Notes under the pieces: generated by a model | Told to the model about the DNA's origin: nothing | What the model saw: the letters and a program-made list of their open reading frames with translations, nothing else | Database searches by the model: none | Translations under genes and position numbers: made by a program | Shown: positions 51,849-64,000 of the stretch, piece by piece | Numbering within the stretch: position 1 is the first letter of the stretch | How the letters are laid out: each line of letters begins with the position of its first letter | Source: Formicarius rufipectus | Lineage: Eukaryota > Chordata > Aves > Passeriformes > Formicariidae | Length of the DNA stretch: 64,000 nucleotides | Direction of reading: 5' to 3' | NCBI GenBank assembly: GCA_013399695.1 | Contig: VXAU01003502.1 | Coordinates: 62,001 to 126,000, forward strand

Positions 51849-54800
51849 CGATTCAGAAGTCACATAAGTATAGGCTTATCAGATCTTTGTGTTGAAAGGT
51901 CACTGTATTTCATGGGGGCTTGCAGAGAGATTGAAATCCTATTCAGATTCAGAAGAAAGTTCCAATATTTAAAAATTGTCTGCAGAAGAGAAATCTATGG
52001 GTTCCCAATCTAATCTCTGCAGTTTCTTGACAGCGAAGCAAGGAAGTTCTAAAATCACAGCTATAGAGCTATGGAGTCTGCAGCAGCCCATCTGGAGAGT
52101 TGCCCTTTGGTCAGGACTAGAGACACCAATTCTATGTAGCTCTGCAACAGTCCAACTTCCATTTCATGCATTTGAGACAATATAGTTCCATTGCATGGAT
52201 TGTTTATTTCAAATACAATAATTTACTTGGAAGTCACAAAATAAATTTCCCCCAAGAGATTTATTTAAATTAGAACATTTCCCGTAGAACAGAATTTTAA
52301 ATTAGAAAATAAAATCACATACAGGCATAAAGTTGACATTTCATTTTAATTAGGAAGACTACTATACAAATACTTGTTAATATCAAACCAAGTTAGACTC
52401 CAAACTGCTGGTAATAATAAAATTATAATTAGGTGCACAGATGAGAACTGAGTTAAAATTTGGATTGCTCTTCACTAATTCTGATAGACAAAATTTGTTC
52501 CATTAGGGAAGATTAATAAACGGTTCATATATCACCATGCACCACCTGAGGCCTTGCTTCACATAGTGGACACGGCCCTCATACTAAAACTCAGAAATGT
52601 GCTCTCTTGAATGAGCACTACTAAGGTGGTAAAACTCTGTGATAGCACTCTATATTTCTATCTGGGAAAATTATATTCTTACTCTCATAAATTATTCTGT
52701 GACCTACATATGACAAGCTTTAAAAAAACCCACCAGGTACCATAAATGGAAAGTCAGAAGAGAATATGTTGTGTTCTGAGCCCATGTGAAAGAACGGATT
52801 TCCCTTATTTAGAACAATTCAATTTACATTTACTTCAGACAGGAACATCTTGTGCCATACTAAGAAGCTGAAAATTATCTGTATGAATGTGTGCAACAAT
52901 ATGATACTTTATCAGGGAAAACAGAATAATGTTGCATTGAATGGAATTCAGTTAAGAAAGCAAACTGCATCAGAAATAGCACACTGGCATTCATCCAAAT
53001 TTTCTTTTGATGGTTCCTGGATAAAATATTTAGAGGTTTGGGGTGTAAGCAAAGAGCCCCAACAAATAACGGTGTCTGGCATGTACTCAGAATTCAAGCC
53101 CACTTCTAACCAGTCCATTCACAAATTTAACAACCACATAGCCTATACTCCTCATATGGCCCTTGCAGAGGAGCAGGCAGTTCTTAAATGGTGCTCCCTT
53201 TGAGCACCATCCTCAAAATGCTATTTGGTGCTTGGGTGTCCCTGTGAACCAGGAGAGCATGTGGCAATGGCAGGACAGCAGGACTAATCTCACCAATCAT
53301 TACCCTGGCTGCAGAGCTGCATCACCACACAGAGGGAAACATTGTGTGCTGGTCTAATAAGCAACAAAAAAACACACAATGAGGACATGACAATGAGAGG
53401 TCATGATATCTTTACCCAGATTTGCTCAGTTCAGTGTTCATGGTGGCACATCTTTGATTTTCAGTCTACAACCGAGCTCTGGATAAGACTCTAAACCAAA
53501 GAGGAGCAGAAAGACTTGTATGAAAGGAGAGTTCTGTTTAGTTTTATTGGTTTGTTGTTTATAGTTTTGCTGGGTTTATTTGCAGTTTTAAAAAACATAC
53601 CAACTTAAACATAGTGCCCAGATGTTCCCAGGAATAAAGCACAGACACATTTTATGCAAATGCCCTTTCTTTGTTCGTTTCTGGTTGCTTTCAGTGAAAC
53701 ACTGACTTTCTGGACTGACTAACTCTTGTGGCCAGCCAGTTTATTATATTTAATTCTTTGAAAATCATTCAAGTGCCCAGAACGGTTTTATATGAAACAT
53801 ACACCACATCAGGCATCTTCAAACACTGTTCAGGACTGACTTCCTTTCCAATCAGAACAGAATTAAGAGGCAGCAGGAATATTGAAGGCAGATTTGTGGG
53901 AAATAAAATGTCCAATTTGCAGGAATTCCAATCTTATAATGATAAACAAAGCCCCAGAACTTCCCAGGGTGCCTTTCAGAGTGATTTCCTGGTGTGAGAT
54001 GTATCCCTTCAAAGAATAACTTAGTACAACCCTCAGGAAAGATGAATTCCAAAGAAAACCCTGACTCATGATGACACTTCTTGTCTGGTTGCTAATATTA
54101 TTGAAAAATACCTTGTAAAAGCTAAGTACTAAGATACAGCCTCATTTTTTCTAGGTATATGTAAAGTCTTTAAGAAGTTCATCCTTCTTGGATACATTTG
54201 CCATCCTTTGACACTACGTTTCATGCTGCTTTTTAATTACTGTAGTTTGGGCAATGCAGTCTTTTTGTATGATGCTTACTGTTAATAATCTGCAATTTGT
54301 CACTGGCACTTGTCTTGGATACAGACTCTAACTCTTGAGACCCCCTGCAGTAGGGCAGGCTCACCATTTTGGCCAAGTGAACAGGCTGAGAAAGGGAACA
54401 GGGACTGTCACAGACTTAACGGCAATATGTTGGATGGATTTGGATCACCATCCTTGTTAACCACTAAGTGATCCATCCTTTTGAGCTATAAGGAAATCAC
54501 ATTAATTAGGAAAGAAAAGGCATCACACAATAAAGCCCTGTGGAGATTTGCCACCTACATAATATTTATGCCAAATGACCACAGGCTCCTGTACTTCTGT
54601 AAGCTATTCATGTGAGAGCTCAGCAGATGGGCTGATGAGGAGCTTTCCAGTGATTGGGTTACTATCCAAAAATACCATTAAGGGGAGTAATCAGAGCAAC
54701 CAACTTTGGGCCAACTTATCTATGTAATTGCCACGGCAACTTTACCTCTATTGCATAGAAAAGCAGTTTCTCCTGACCTCTGACCTATCTTCTCTTCCCC

Positions 54801-55100
54801 CTAAACTACGTGAAGTTCACTAGGAAGCCAGCTAATTACCTTAGGCACCTAGATTTAAGACTTGAATATTATCTTTGTCTACATTTAAATATTTCATCTG
54901 GATTTCAGTTCAACTTGACTTTAAAAATGGAACAGAACATTTTGACCTCCAATGACATTTTGTTTCTATATTTAACTTCTGTATTATATATTAGGCAAGG
55001 GAAGAAAGTTAAAAGAAATGGAATGCTTTACATTTTGTTATCAAAACAAATCCTTTCAGTTTTCATTATATTAAATGTTTTGCTTGAAGCTTGGGATAGT
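51849..55100. other. Gene-free 3.3 kb
   Basis: No gene is supported. The 117-codon frame at 52850-53203 and the 118-codon frame at 54810-55166 (which runs through a T/G tract) have no recognisable domains. Confidence 0.5.
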
Positions 55101-55141
55101 TGTTTTTGGTTTTTTTTTGTTTGGTTGGTTGGGTTTTTTAA
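55101..55141. repeat. T/G-only low-complexity tract
   Basis: GTTTTTGG, T9G and GGTTGGTTGGG words make up about 40 bases. It is the complement class of the A/C tracts. Confidence 0.75.
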
Positions 55142-55329
55142 AAGAGTTTTATTGATATTATTTTAATGAGCACATAGTTTTCATTCTATTTTGGAATAAA
55201 AACAAAATGTATCAGCTTTGCATAGTTATTCAGGAAAAAGAAAATCTTGGTCATACACAGCTTCACTCAGCAGTCATTCACCTCCAGACCAGAAATAACT
55301 GCTTTATTCTAAGCCAAGTTACTAGGACT

Positions 55330-55416
55330 GTGGAATGGAAACTGGATTAAGTGTATTAGCTTGTATAGCAGAGGTCAGGTTAGATGATGAACTGGCCAGT
55401 TCTGACTTTAACTCCA
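55330..55416 (+). mobile_element. Very old CR1/L3-type 3' end
   Basis: GCAGAGGTCAGGTTAGATGA, then TGAACTGGCCAGTTCTGACT and TTAACTCC, follows the 'gaggtcagactagatgatca...ggtcccttctgacctt' terminus of older sauropsid CR1 lineages. Divergence is high and only the last 80-90 bases are legible. Confidence 0.5.
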
Positions 55417-55741
55417 GGAAATTTTGCAGCCTGTTTGGGGAGTGAGATATTGCGGTTTCCATAGCCTGTGTAAAATGATTTGTCAAGTCTCAGGAACACG
55501 AGTAAAACCAAGCCTCTAACATGATTTCTAACGTGATCATCAATTGTTCCAAGTTAAAATAGGGAAAAGGAAGAAAAGAAGACTTGTGACATATTCCTAG
55601 GTCTGTAGGTTAGCTCGTCCTTCATATTATGTCTTGTTCCCAACTATTGATGCAGGTCTTTCCCTGGGCACCTGAAGTATCAATCAGTAACTGACTCAGT
55701 TTCCAAAATAATTTCAGAAATATCTCTCTTTTTCATTCCAG

Positions 55742-55871
55742 CACTTGAACATTTTGAATTTTCATTCTCAAGCAGCATTGCAACCTCCAGCAGTACCACC
55801 ACAAAACTGCCCGAGAGCCAAACCACTCACCCAAAGCCCAAGCCAACTGTTTTCTTTCTAAACAGCTTCTG
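55742..55871 (+). other. Exon-like segment (weak)
   Basis: A good acceptor context (TCTCTCTTTTTCATTCCAG at 55723-55741) precedes 130 bases that end in CTTCTG followed by GTATGT, a reasonable donor. One of the three frames is open throughout, giving a Ser/Thr/Pro/Lys-rich peptide with no family resemblance. A segment of this size with splice-like borders can easily occur by chance in 64 kb, and no partner exon was found. Confidence 0.15.
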
Positions 55872-57112
55872 GTATGTACCTGGGATTGAGCTGCAAACCA
55901 TATTAATCATTTAGGTATGCTTCAGCCTCATCATTCTGTCTCCTGAGGGCTCTTCAGATCCTCTTCAACTCTGTGACTGTAGATTCATTAATTCCTCCAA
56001 AATGTCTGTTGGCATATGTTGCTAAGGGCTCAACATATGGAAAGTGTACATTCATCCATTCAGGCACACAGCAGCGCCTGTGGACACCAGACCATGTGCA
56101 CAAGAACTGCCTGTACATCCTCTCACAGAGCATCACCCATTCCTATCTTGAGACAGAAGCAAACAGTTTTGGTTACGTGATGGACATGGATCTGGGACAC
56201 TTTTTAGAGGAATGTGTAAGAATTTGGTCAAGATGGTCCATTTTGATACATGTAATCTTTTCCTATATATACTATGCATGCACAAGACAAGGAATATCTG
56301 CCTTGAACTCTGGCAGAACACATGATGGGATCAGCCTCAATGTATATTGATCGTGAATGGTACTACTGGAGCTTATATATGGCACCTCCCTTCCAGTACT
56401 TTTGGTACCACAAGGCTGAAGTAACTTTATGCTGTAGAAGAGACTGACAAACCTGGGCAGAAGAAACAAAGGTTGCAAGAGGTGTACATAGGCAGGACTG
56501 ATGCCTACAAAAGGCTTCTAGTCTGTGGATTTCTCTTGCCATAGTACATCCAAGTTTACAGGCCAATGATTTTTTACTCCGTAAAACCTGGCAGGTGTCT
56601 TGCACAAAACAGCTGAACCTTTGAGGATCCTAAGGGAGTCTAGGGAGTTTGGGCCGAACATCAGGGGCTTCTGATCTGTATCAGCACTAGAAAGAGGCAG
56701 AAGTACCCAACAAGTCAGGTGATTAATCACAGTACCTTAAGAGTGGCCATTTCACTGATTAGATCCCATATAATGAAATATGCTAACCCTGCTTCTGAGC
56801 TTGTCATTGAAACCACTTCTTTTTTTTCATTTTTTTAATGCTCAGATGAAATCGCAAGAGTCCATGATGTGGTTATGGACCATTTTTTCAACTCCCTGTT
56901 TTTGATCTTAACTGTGATTTAAATATAAAGATTTAGGGTCCTAACTCCCTCCTGCTTTTTAGCATATTTAGATGGATGTCCTCCTAATTTCTATGGCAAT
57001 TTAAAGTCTTGAATGAACTTTCAGCACGGAGAGAACATAAATGATTTTCTATTCCAACAGTGCCAAGGAACAGAATAAGGTCATGTACTGTTATCAGAGG
57101 GGGTTATTAATC
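55872..57112. other. No feature seen
   Basis: No gene is supported. Overlapping frames at 55954-56350 on both strands are mutual shadows with no recognisable content. Confidence 0.5.
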
Positions 57113-57140
57113 ATTTATTTATTTATTTATTTATTTATTT
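57113..57140. repeat. (ATTT)7 microsatellite
   Basis: Seven perfect ATTT units. Confidence 0.93.
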
Positions 57141-57474
57141 AAAAACTAATTCAGAAAAAATGCATATCTTTTACAAAAAGGCAGCCAAATTCAATTCAGT
57201 CTCCATCATGATTCACTGGATCTGCACCTACCAGAAATAAGATAGAAACCAAGACTTCTTTCCACTATGAAATAGATGCAATTTATCTCCGTCCTAGTCC
57301 TCTGCTGTTCTGATTTCTGCATCTGAGACAGACCTGGAAGGGCCCTGCTGTAGCTATTGGTCTCCTGACTGTACATCCATGAATAGTTCTGACATCTGAC
57401 TTAATGGTCACTCACCGTATGTGAAAATTATAAAGTCATGTGCTGAAGGATGCACTGGATGCATGGACAGATGT

Positions 57475-57540
57475 ATGGATGGATGGATGGATGGATGCAT
57501 GGATGGATGGATGGATGGATGGATGGATGGATGGATGGAT
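57475..57540. repeat. (GGAT)n microsatellite, about 16 units
   Basis: The run of GGAT units has one GCAT interruption at about 57497-57500. Two overlapping open frames here translate as MDGW repeats and are repeat artefacts. Variant units extend a little to the left. Confidence 0.93.
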
Positions 57541-59326
57541 CTGTGGTCACAGATCAAGAATCCTGTGGAGGTAGGGGAGAAATTGCCTCTCTTAAGGCAT
57601 GTTTCATCTCATTTATTTTAGACATCCACCTGAGAAGGAGATGAATCATACCCTGGAGGTTCCTGCTCATCTTCTTTTAATAGGCAGGGATTCAAGACTG
57701 TTTTTCACACAGACATCTCCAATGAACTGAGGAATTTTTACCCATTTTACTTTTCCTCTCCCACAAATATATGGCAAAACTCAATTTATATGCTTCATCT
57801 CTGTGAAGACAAAGGGGTCTCTTTTTAGGCACACTAATCTTCCAAATTGTACCTCAAATGTTGAAAAATAAAAAATGTCTAACCTTTTGTTTAGTTTATT
57901 ATATTGGAAAAAAACTCAGTTTGTGCCCTTGGTGTACTTTACATGGAATAATATGCCGTATTTCTTTTCCTTTATTGGGTTTGCCAACATTTTTAGAATA
58001 AATATAGAAAACATGGTAATCCCAATATGTGTTTAGGTGAGTTTAGTGCCTTTATACGGACAAGTTAACCCAGCTTCCATCAGCCAATTTATTTCTTGGC
58101 AGTTTCTCTGTTTTGAGGTAGAAAGTAAGTTATTTGTGAAACAGTTTTACACATCTTTGCATGGATTAATTCCTCACTCCTTTTCTCTCTGCAGCCAGTA
58201 ATTGTTTTTTAAATCCAAGAGCTGTGTTCTTGGTTTAATGTTTCTTTTTTTAAGTGGTGATATACAAGTGGAAATTGTCACAGACATCAGAGGTAGTCAT
58301 TAACAAAGATAAATAACAATCAAGACAAATTTATTTTTAATCTCAAATTTATGTTTTGCATCAGAACTAATTATATCGACTTAGATCCTGGCACAACTCA
58401 CCATTGTAATGGAAGAGAGGTTTCAATGGAAAGCTTGCAACTTTACAAAGAAGCTTAGCTTTAAGTTATCTCCCACTGAAACATCAGATCAATACTGCAC
58501 AGTGCCCCAGCATACTGGATTATTGTGAACATCCTGCTGGCTACGATTCCATTTTCCATTTAATTGTGCTTCTCTTTAAAATTCTGCTGCCCCCACAGTA
58601 GAGCAAGAGAAACCCAATAGGCATTTTGTAAGGTTATGAACAATGAAAACTGTAGATAAATGTCAGAAAAAAGATAGTAGGCCATAAATCATCACTTGAT
58701 GGTATCAGATGAAATAACTTGTTCTCTCTCCCACCTCCCTGGGGGAAGCAACCATGCATATGTTAAATGCTGAATTTATCAGTGATGCAACATCCCCACT
58801 GATGCTAAGATATGAGGCCATTTCAACAGTGATGGAGATTTTTTTCATCTTACAATTCTTTTGATTTTTCCAGGGACAAGGTGTCTCAGGCGACAGATAA
58901 AAATAGGGCAGAGTGGTGATGAAACTTAAAAACCTAGCCTTACAAGTGATTGCCTTGGATCTGCCTTCCAAAAAGTTGTGAAATAGATATATTCATATGA
59001 TGAGACTAAGAAAATTTCTATTTCACCATCTCTTTGATAATCACAAATGCTAATGGTATCTCTGCAATGTTGTCTTAGCAAATTATGACATCCTAGGAAC
59101 TTGGACTGCCTGATATGGTCTCTCAGTACCTAGATACATGCAAAGCAGCAAAGGAAGAAAATCATCCCTGCCCAAAACCAAAGGGGTAATAATTAACAAA
59201 TTATTCCAAATCAAAACAGTATTTCCTTTTGCCTCCACATTTTCTTCTTCATTTCATTCCACAGTGGCAAGGGGAAACTTTTTTCATTTGGCATTGGTAG
59301 CAACATCATATAAAATGCAATATTCA
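57541..59326. other. No feature seen
   Basis: AT-rich DNA. The 88-codon minus frame at 58705-58971 is unrecognised. No repeat signature was found. Confidence 0.5.
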
Positions 59327-59371
59327 AAGAAAAAACAAAACAAAACCAAACCAAACAAAACAAAAACCACC
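59327..59371. repeat. A/C-only low-complexity tract
   Basis: About 45 bases of AAAAC and CCAAA words, followed by a run of eight T at about 59372. Confidence 0.8.
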
Positions 59372-59982
59372 TTTTTTTTATTTTAAATTGGAGTCAGATT
59401 TTCAGAGGAAGGGAGCTAAATCATGCCTGCCAAATAGTGAATCCTTGCAGGCACATGGAGTAACAGCCACACAGTGCATACACATGAAGTCCTGCCAAAG
59501 CTGGGCTGAGGAACTGCCACACTCCTCCTTATTCCTCTCTTTATTTCTCCCCACAGAGTAGAAATACAGCCCTGGAACCTCTTTCCCTACTCTAAAAACA
59601 GGATCTCAAAACAGGACGATGTATTCCTACATTGAAACTGGGAAGAAAAATCCTCCCAGAGGAGGTATCTATCTGCAAAAAAAAGCTCTTGCAGACTGGA
59701 CACTCTTTGGCACCCCAATGCCTCCACAATTTTACAGATAAATCGTTTCACTCATGTCAATCTCTTCACAAGAAACATCATACAATTTGGACACCCACGT
59801 GCACGTTTGCACACTGTGGATGCTTTGGTGCACCTTGGATAACATTCCTGTTTTCAGCCAGCTATGAAGAAGGGAAAGAATGGCTCCCTCTTGTTGAAAT
59901 TAAAATACCTGTGTGTAAATATTGCTACTCTGTATTTCTTACAAGTAGAGTCCTGTACATGTTTTGGGGCTGGAAGTGTGAC

Positions 59983-60245
59983 TCAGAGAGATCCCTCAGA
60001 TCCCTGGGCATACTGGCAGCAGATGTAGCAGCTTTCAAGCAGCACGGTGTGACCATCCTCCTCCTCTGCCCAGGCATTACCTAGATGCAAAAGCCAGCCC
60101 AGGTAGCTGGAGGGGTTGGCCACAATGCACTCCTCTGACTTGGGGACAAAGGTGACCCACAGGGCTGAAACTCTGGGGACAATTTTCATGGTGGTGGTGG
60201 GGTTGTCCTGCAGATTGAAAAACAGCCAATCCCTCTGCTACTTCA
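59983..60245 (-). other. Candidate decayed coding segment or exon, unknown protein
   Basis: On the minus strand a frame stays open from just after a TAG at about 60246 to a TGA near 59983 (about 87 codons). It then remains open again for about 40 further codons beyond that stop. Third codon positions in the core (60081-60207) are mostly G or C, unlike the AT-rich surroundings. The core is bounded by TTTTTCAATCTGCAG (acceptor-like) and CATCTAG followed by GTAATG (donor-like), which would give a 127-base exon. The core peptide includes KIVPRVSALWVTFVP and NPSSYLGWLLHL. I do not recognise the family. A long plus-strand frame (59632-60084) overlaps it, so GC content alone may explain the openness. 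It could be an exon, a dead retrocopy or chance. Confidence 0.25.
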
Positions 60246-61856
60246 AACTTTTTTCATGACTTTCATTTTTGGAGGTTTTGAAAAGCATCCAAATAAGTTA
60301 AAGACACAGATGGGATGAAGTGAACTTGATTTAAATTTCGATTTCACACTGCACATATGCATACACATACAAGCACACAGCACAGCAGCTTCCCTGATCT
60401 GAGAGACATGTTTGAGCTGCTCTTGAGACAGAGATCAGCTATGACACTGCATCCCTAAGTCACTCACACCACTATGAATTACAGCCACAGATATTGACAA
60501 GAGAGAGGGCAAAGAAAATCTCTTTAAAAACAAGTTTTAATCAATCCACCGAAAAGACCTCCTCTCTCCCATATGTCTCCTCATTACCTGTGACAAATAG
60601 AAAGTAACACCTTCTCTCAGCTCCAGGTTTCCCCTGCTGACCTTCCGTGTGGCGCCTTTCATGTATGAGCAGAGAAGGACCAAGCCGTTATTTCTCACCA
60701 CAGCTTTGAGGGGCTTATGGCTTCTTTCCATTCCCACTAAAGGGGAATGTCTGAATTCTTCAAGACTCCTTGAATTTTTCAGCAGCTTAAATTTCTCCTT
60801 TACTCCTTTGCACTTACACATCTGCAAAGAGGACTGGGAAATCACATTAAGTCTCTGATTTGCACTTGTGCTACATATTCTCAGAGCTTATCTGGCACTT
60901 CGAAGGGGATTTTCAAACTGGGAGAAGAGTTTGTTCTTTCTCATTTATTTATATTAGCTGCCAGGTTACATCAGCTGAAATTGCCACTTGCATGATCCTT
61001 CAGATAGGACTGCATGGGCTTTTACTCATCTGGATCTCCCAGAAGGAAGGAATGGTGCTCCCGCACCTGATCTTGGAGGCTGGAGAAATGGGTTATTTAA
61101 TTCTTTTTTTCTCCAGGAATCTAGGTTATTTAGGGGAAAGAAAACTTGTCTGCCTTGTGCTGTGTCTGTGTCACAGCGCAGTGGTCCAGTACAAAAGGGC
61201 TTTAAGTCAGAACAGCCAGGTTAGGCACTTGTCTTACATAGATGTAAATGATGTTGTGAGATAGATGGAATGTAAAGCAAGACAAACTTTGTGCCTTTGC
61301 TTCACCACCTGTGACGTTTTGTGTGATTTGGTTTTCTTTGCATTTCTAAGGTAAACTTGAGATCACCAGCAGAGAAGAAAGCAGGATGTGATACATTAAT
61401 TCTTCACACATGAAATAAAATTGTACCTCTAGCAATTGTAAGTAAGAATCCCCGAATACTTCATGCAAGAATGCAGCTTCCATCTTACTGTTGAATTATA
61501 TTCCTATATAACCTATTGTGTTTCATATTTAAAACATCCTTCTCTGATGGCATTAAACATTGTTGTCAAATATTTAAGAAGCTTTCCCTCAGAGAGATGA
61601 ATTTCAGCGGTGAAAAAAGAGGCTACATGTACAATTTAAATACCTCTGTTAGCAGAGGAGGTCACTGGTCACTCAAGATGAAGAATACTGAATACCTAAT
61701 ACCACATGAAAGTGTTTCATTTATTGCATGTCTGATAGTTAATATCTTCTTCTTCAGTTGTGTTACTCATAAAATATGCACTTTTACTCTGAGCCAAAAA
61801 TGGAAACTTTTTGTTAATTTGCAATGTGACTTTTCTTTTTCCTGTTCCTAGGTATT
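60246..61856. other. No feature seen
   Basis: No gene is supported. The frames of 102 (minus) and 134 codons (plus, 60860-61264) have no recognisable domain. Confidence 0.5.
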
Positions 61857-61909
61857 AAAAGAAAACAAACAAAACCACAAAAACAAACAAACAAACAAAC
61901 CCAAAACTG
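61857..61909. repeat. (CAAA)n-type A/C tract
   Basis: AAACAAAC and CAAA units over about 50 bases. The minus frame through it is phenylalanine/valine-rich and is an artefact. Confidence 0.82.
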
Positions 61910-64000
61910 AAAAACCGTAACCCACACAAAACCTGAGAATTTCTAGCACCAAAACAAAGGTGGCACATTTTATCTTTAACATCCTTCAGCAGCAAGGTAT
62001 AATAACTACCAGTAAACAGCACTGATTGAACGAGATAAGGCTGTTCATGCAGGATAAAAAAAACCAAACCATCAATTCAAAGGAACGCTTATAAAATATG
62101 GATGTGCATATACTACAACTTCCTTTTGCAATGGGCATAAACAGAAACTGCTTATCAAGGTAATTAAGGTTGTATACTGTTTCTTCATTTGCAGCAATTG
62201 GTTCTCATTGGGATGGATAGATATTGTGACTACAATTCTGAAAATCAAACCAGCAAAACTCCTAATCTCTGCAAATGCAGCAGAGACACAGCAACTATGT
62301 ATGTCCTTATCACTAAGAAAGAAACCTTTTACTTATCCAAAGTAAACAAGAGAATATGTTTCCCAACTCAGCTAAATGCTGAAACTTCTTAACTATGTCA
62401 GTGCTCCAGTTAAAAACAAACAAGAGTTGCAATAGCCATTGGAGCCTTTCAGCTTCAAGTATGTACTCAGAAAGGCTCTCGGGAAGTTAATGTCTAATGA
62501 ATATTGCAGGAGAACTTGCTAGTTCTGGTTCTCTCAAAATCTGGCTGCACAAAGCAAGAAAAGCAAGAAACACACAACAAGGAGCTAACAGTGGACCTTT
62601 TATACTCACGCTGGAAAAAAGTTTAAGTGGGAAAACACTTCAGAGGCCAAATTTGATTCCTAAGCACTTTAATTTATGTATTTGTATATTTATTTATCAT
62701 GTCAGATTTAAATGAAAGAAAAGCTGAAGTTCTGTTTTCTAGGTGTGTGGAGAGTAATATAAGGGATGACAAAAAACTGGAGCTGCATAATGTGGAACAT
62801 GACAAGGGAAGTAATGAATGGAAATGAAGCATTAGAGTAACAGATGCATTGTTCGGTCCAAAGCCACAGGAACACAGAAATTTGCTAGAGGGGGAGAGGT
62901 GCCCTAAAAAGAGCAACCCTAAATTTTACTACAAACCATATGTGGGGTTTAGAGGAGACATGAGTAATGATGAGATAAAGGGAAGTTCATATTGAAATAA
63001 GAAATAGAAAACTTACATGCAATCTCTAGAAAATCATATATGCAATATATGGAATATAGCACCACCATTTTTCTTGATTGGCTTGGGTTAAACCTTTAGT
63101 TGAGTACTGTATTCAAATACATGAATAGTCTCCTTGTCTTCAGAAGGTCATTGTCAGATAGGTGCTTAAAGACAACGATAAATCTAAACCTCAGCTGTCC
63201 CTCTCATGCCACCCTCCAGTGCTTTCCCCTTGTTACTCACCTGCTGTCTGTGAGTACATTGCTCACATAACTACACACCAAGCAAGGAATTCAGTCTGTC
63301 AGTAGTTTAAGTGTCTTCCCTCATGTTCTCCTCTTGCTCTCAGGTTTGACACAAGTTAGTAATAACTTCATAATATTTATCTTGTCTATTACCCTCAAAT
63401 TTTTTTCCTTAATGAGGTCTTTTATGCATCTCCAGCTTTCCAAGGAATCTGTTGCAAATTCTCCATCCAACATGAATACCAGTGACTGGCCAAGTTGCCT
63501 TTTTGCTTGGGTTGTCTTCTGCTGGATCTTCCCATTGTTGCAGCTCAGTCACACAAGGGCTTGCCACAGCACCTCTTGACCTCGGTCACTGCCCATGCTG
63601 TGGCTGAAAGCTTTCTTACACATTGCTTGAAATGTTCCTGTTTTGATTGGCTGTGTCCCCAGAGTTGTGCTCAAAACTGTAAGAGGACAGGCATGTGGCT
63701 CCACAGACAGCAGGATGCTGGTCATCACTGACTGAAAGCTGAACATAGACTAGATGTGATATACCTCATTTCATTGATGAGAATAGCTGAGACTGTTTAC
63801 AAGGGTTGGAGTGAGTTTCTCCCACTACTAATTTTGAAATCAAGGCTAGATTTATTTGTTTGTTTTGAAACTTTTATTCCAGTGCAAACAAGAATGACCT
63901 TGGAAAAGGTCATCTCAATAAAAACAAGCACTTTCAAAAATTTCCTTTAGCCTCCAAGGAGTCTACAATACTCCTTTCCAGTCCACTTGTTCACATCCAT
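61910..64000. other. Gene-free right end
   Basis: No gene, RNA or clear repeat was recognised up to the window edge. Open frames are at most 81 codons. Confidence 0.5.

Noticed and set aside
57421..57644. Frames with MDGW-type peptide repeats
   Set aside because: They are the translation of the GGAT microsatellite.
59632..60084. 150-codon plus-strand open frame
   Set aside because: It overlaps the GC3-rich minus-strand stretch, which explains its openness in part. No family resemblance and no splice or promoter context were seen.

Overview
This 64 kb window looks like gene-poor nuclear DNA from a bird, most likely a passerine. The composition is AT-rich. I found no intact protein-coding gene, no functional RNA gene and no convincing multi-exon structure on either strand. 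The bird assignment rests on interspersed CR1 (chicken repeat 1) LINE fragments, whose 3' ends carry the bird-type cagaatcacagaat / ttccaacc signature on one strand or the other. The passerine inference rests on one element at 7704-7829 (minus strand): a tRNA-Ile-like head joined to a CR1-like 3' tail. That is the architecture of the passerine SINE family known as TguSINE1.

Layout: 0-7.7 kb is unique AT-rich DNA with a 25-bp minisatellite (1.86 kb) and an old CR1 piece (2.36 kb). The SINE lies at 7.7 kb. A GC-rich patch ending in a CA/C-rich microsatellite lies at 10.2-10.5 kb. CR1 pieces follow at 12.3 (+), 25.25 (-), 27.3 (-), 31.25 (+), 33.9-34.5 (-, the longest), 37.7 (+, tail expanded into a pentanucleotide repeat), 51.4-51.8 (-, with an internal GTTT microsatellite) and 55.3 kb (+, very old). 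A degraded endogenous retrovirus LTR on the minus strand lies at about 45.2-45.6 kb. A second, less certain LTR-like block on the plus strand, with a TATA-like box, lies at 46.7-47.2 kb. Simple repeats are scattered throughout, including an uninterrupted run of 106 A at 42433-42538, which is the most anomalous raw feature. There is one ambiguous base (N) at 16180.

The best candidate for unrecognised coding material is a GC-rich, GC3-rich open stretch on the minus strand at about 59.98-60.25 kb, with possible splice sites around a 127-base core. I do not recognise the protein, and it may be chance or a decayed retrocopy. A weaker exon-like segment is at 55742-55871 (+). Nothing suggests an operon, prophage, CRISPR array or other prokaryotic system. 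The window is best read as intergenic or deep intronic sequence shaped by old retrotransposons and by microsatellite birth, with no cooperating gene set.
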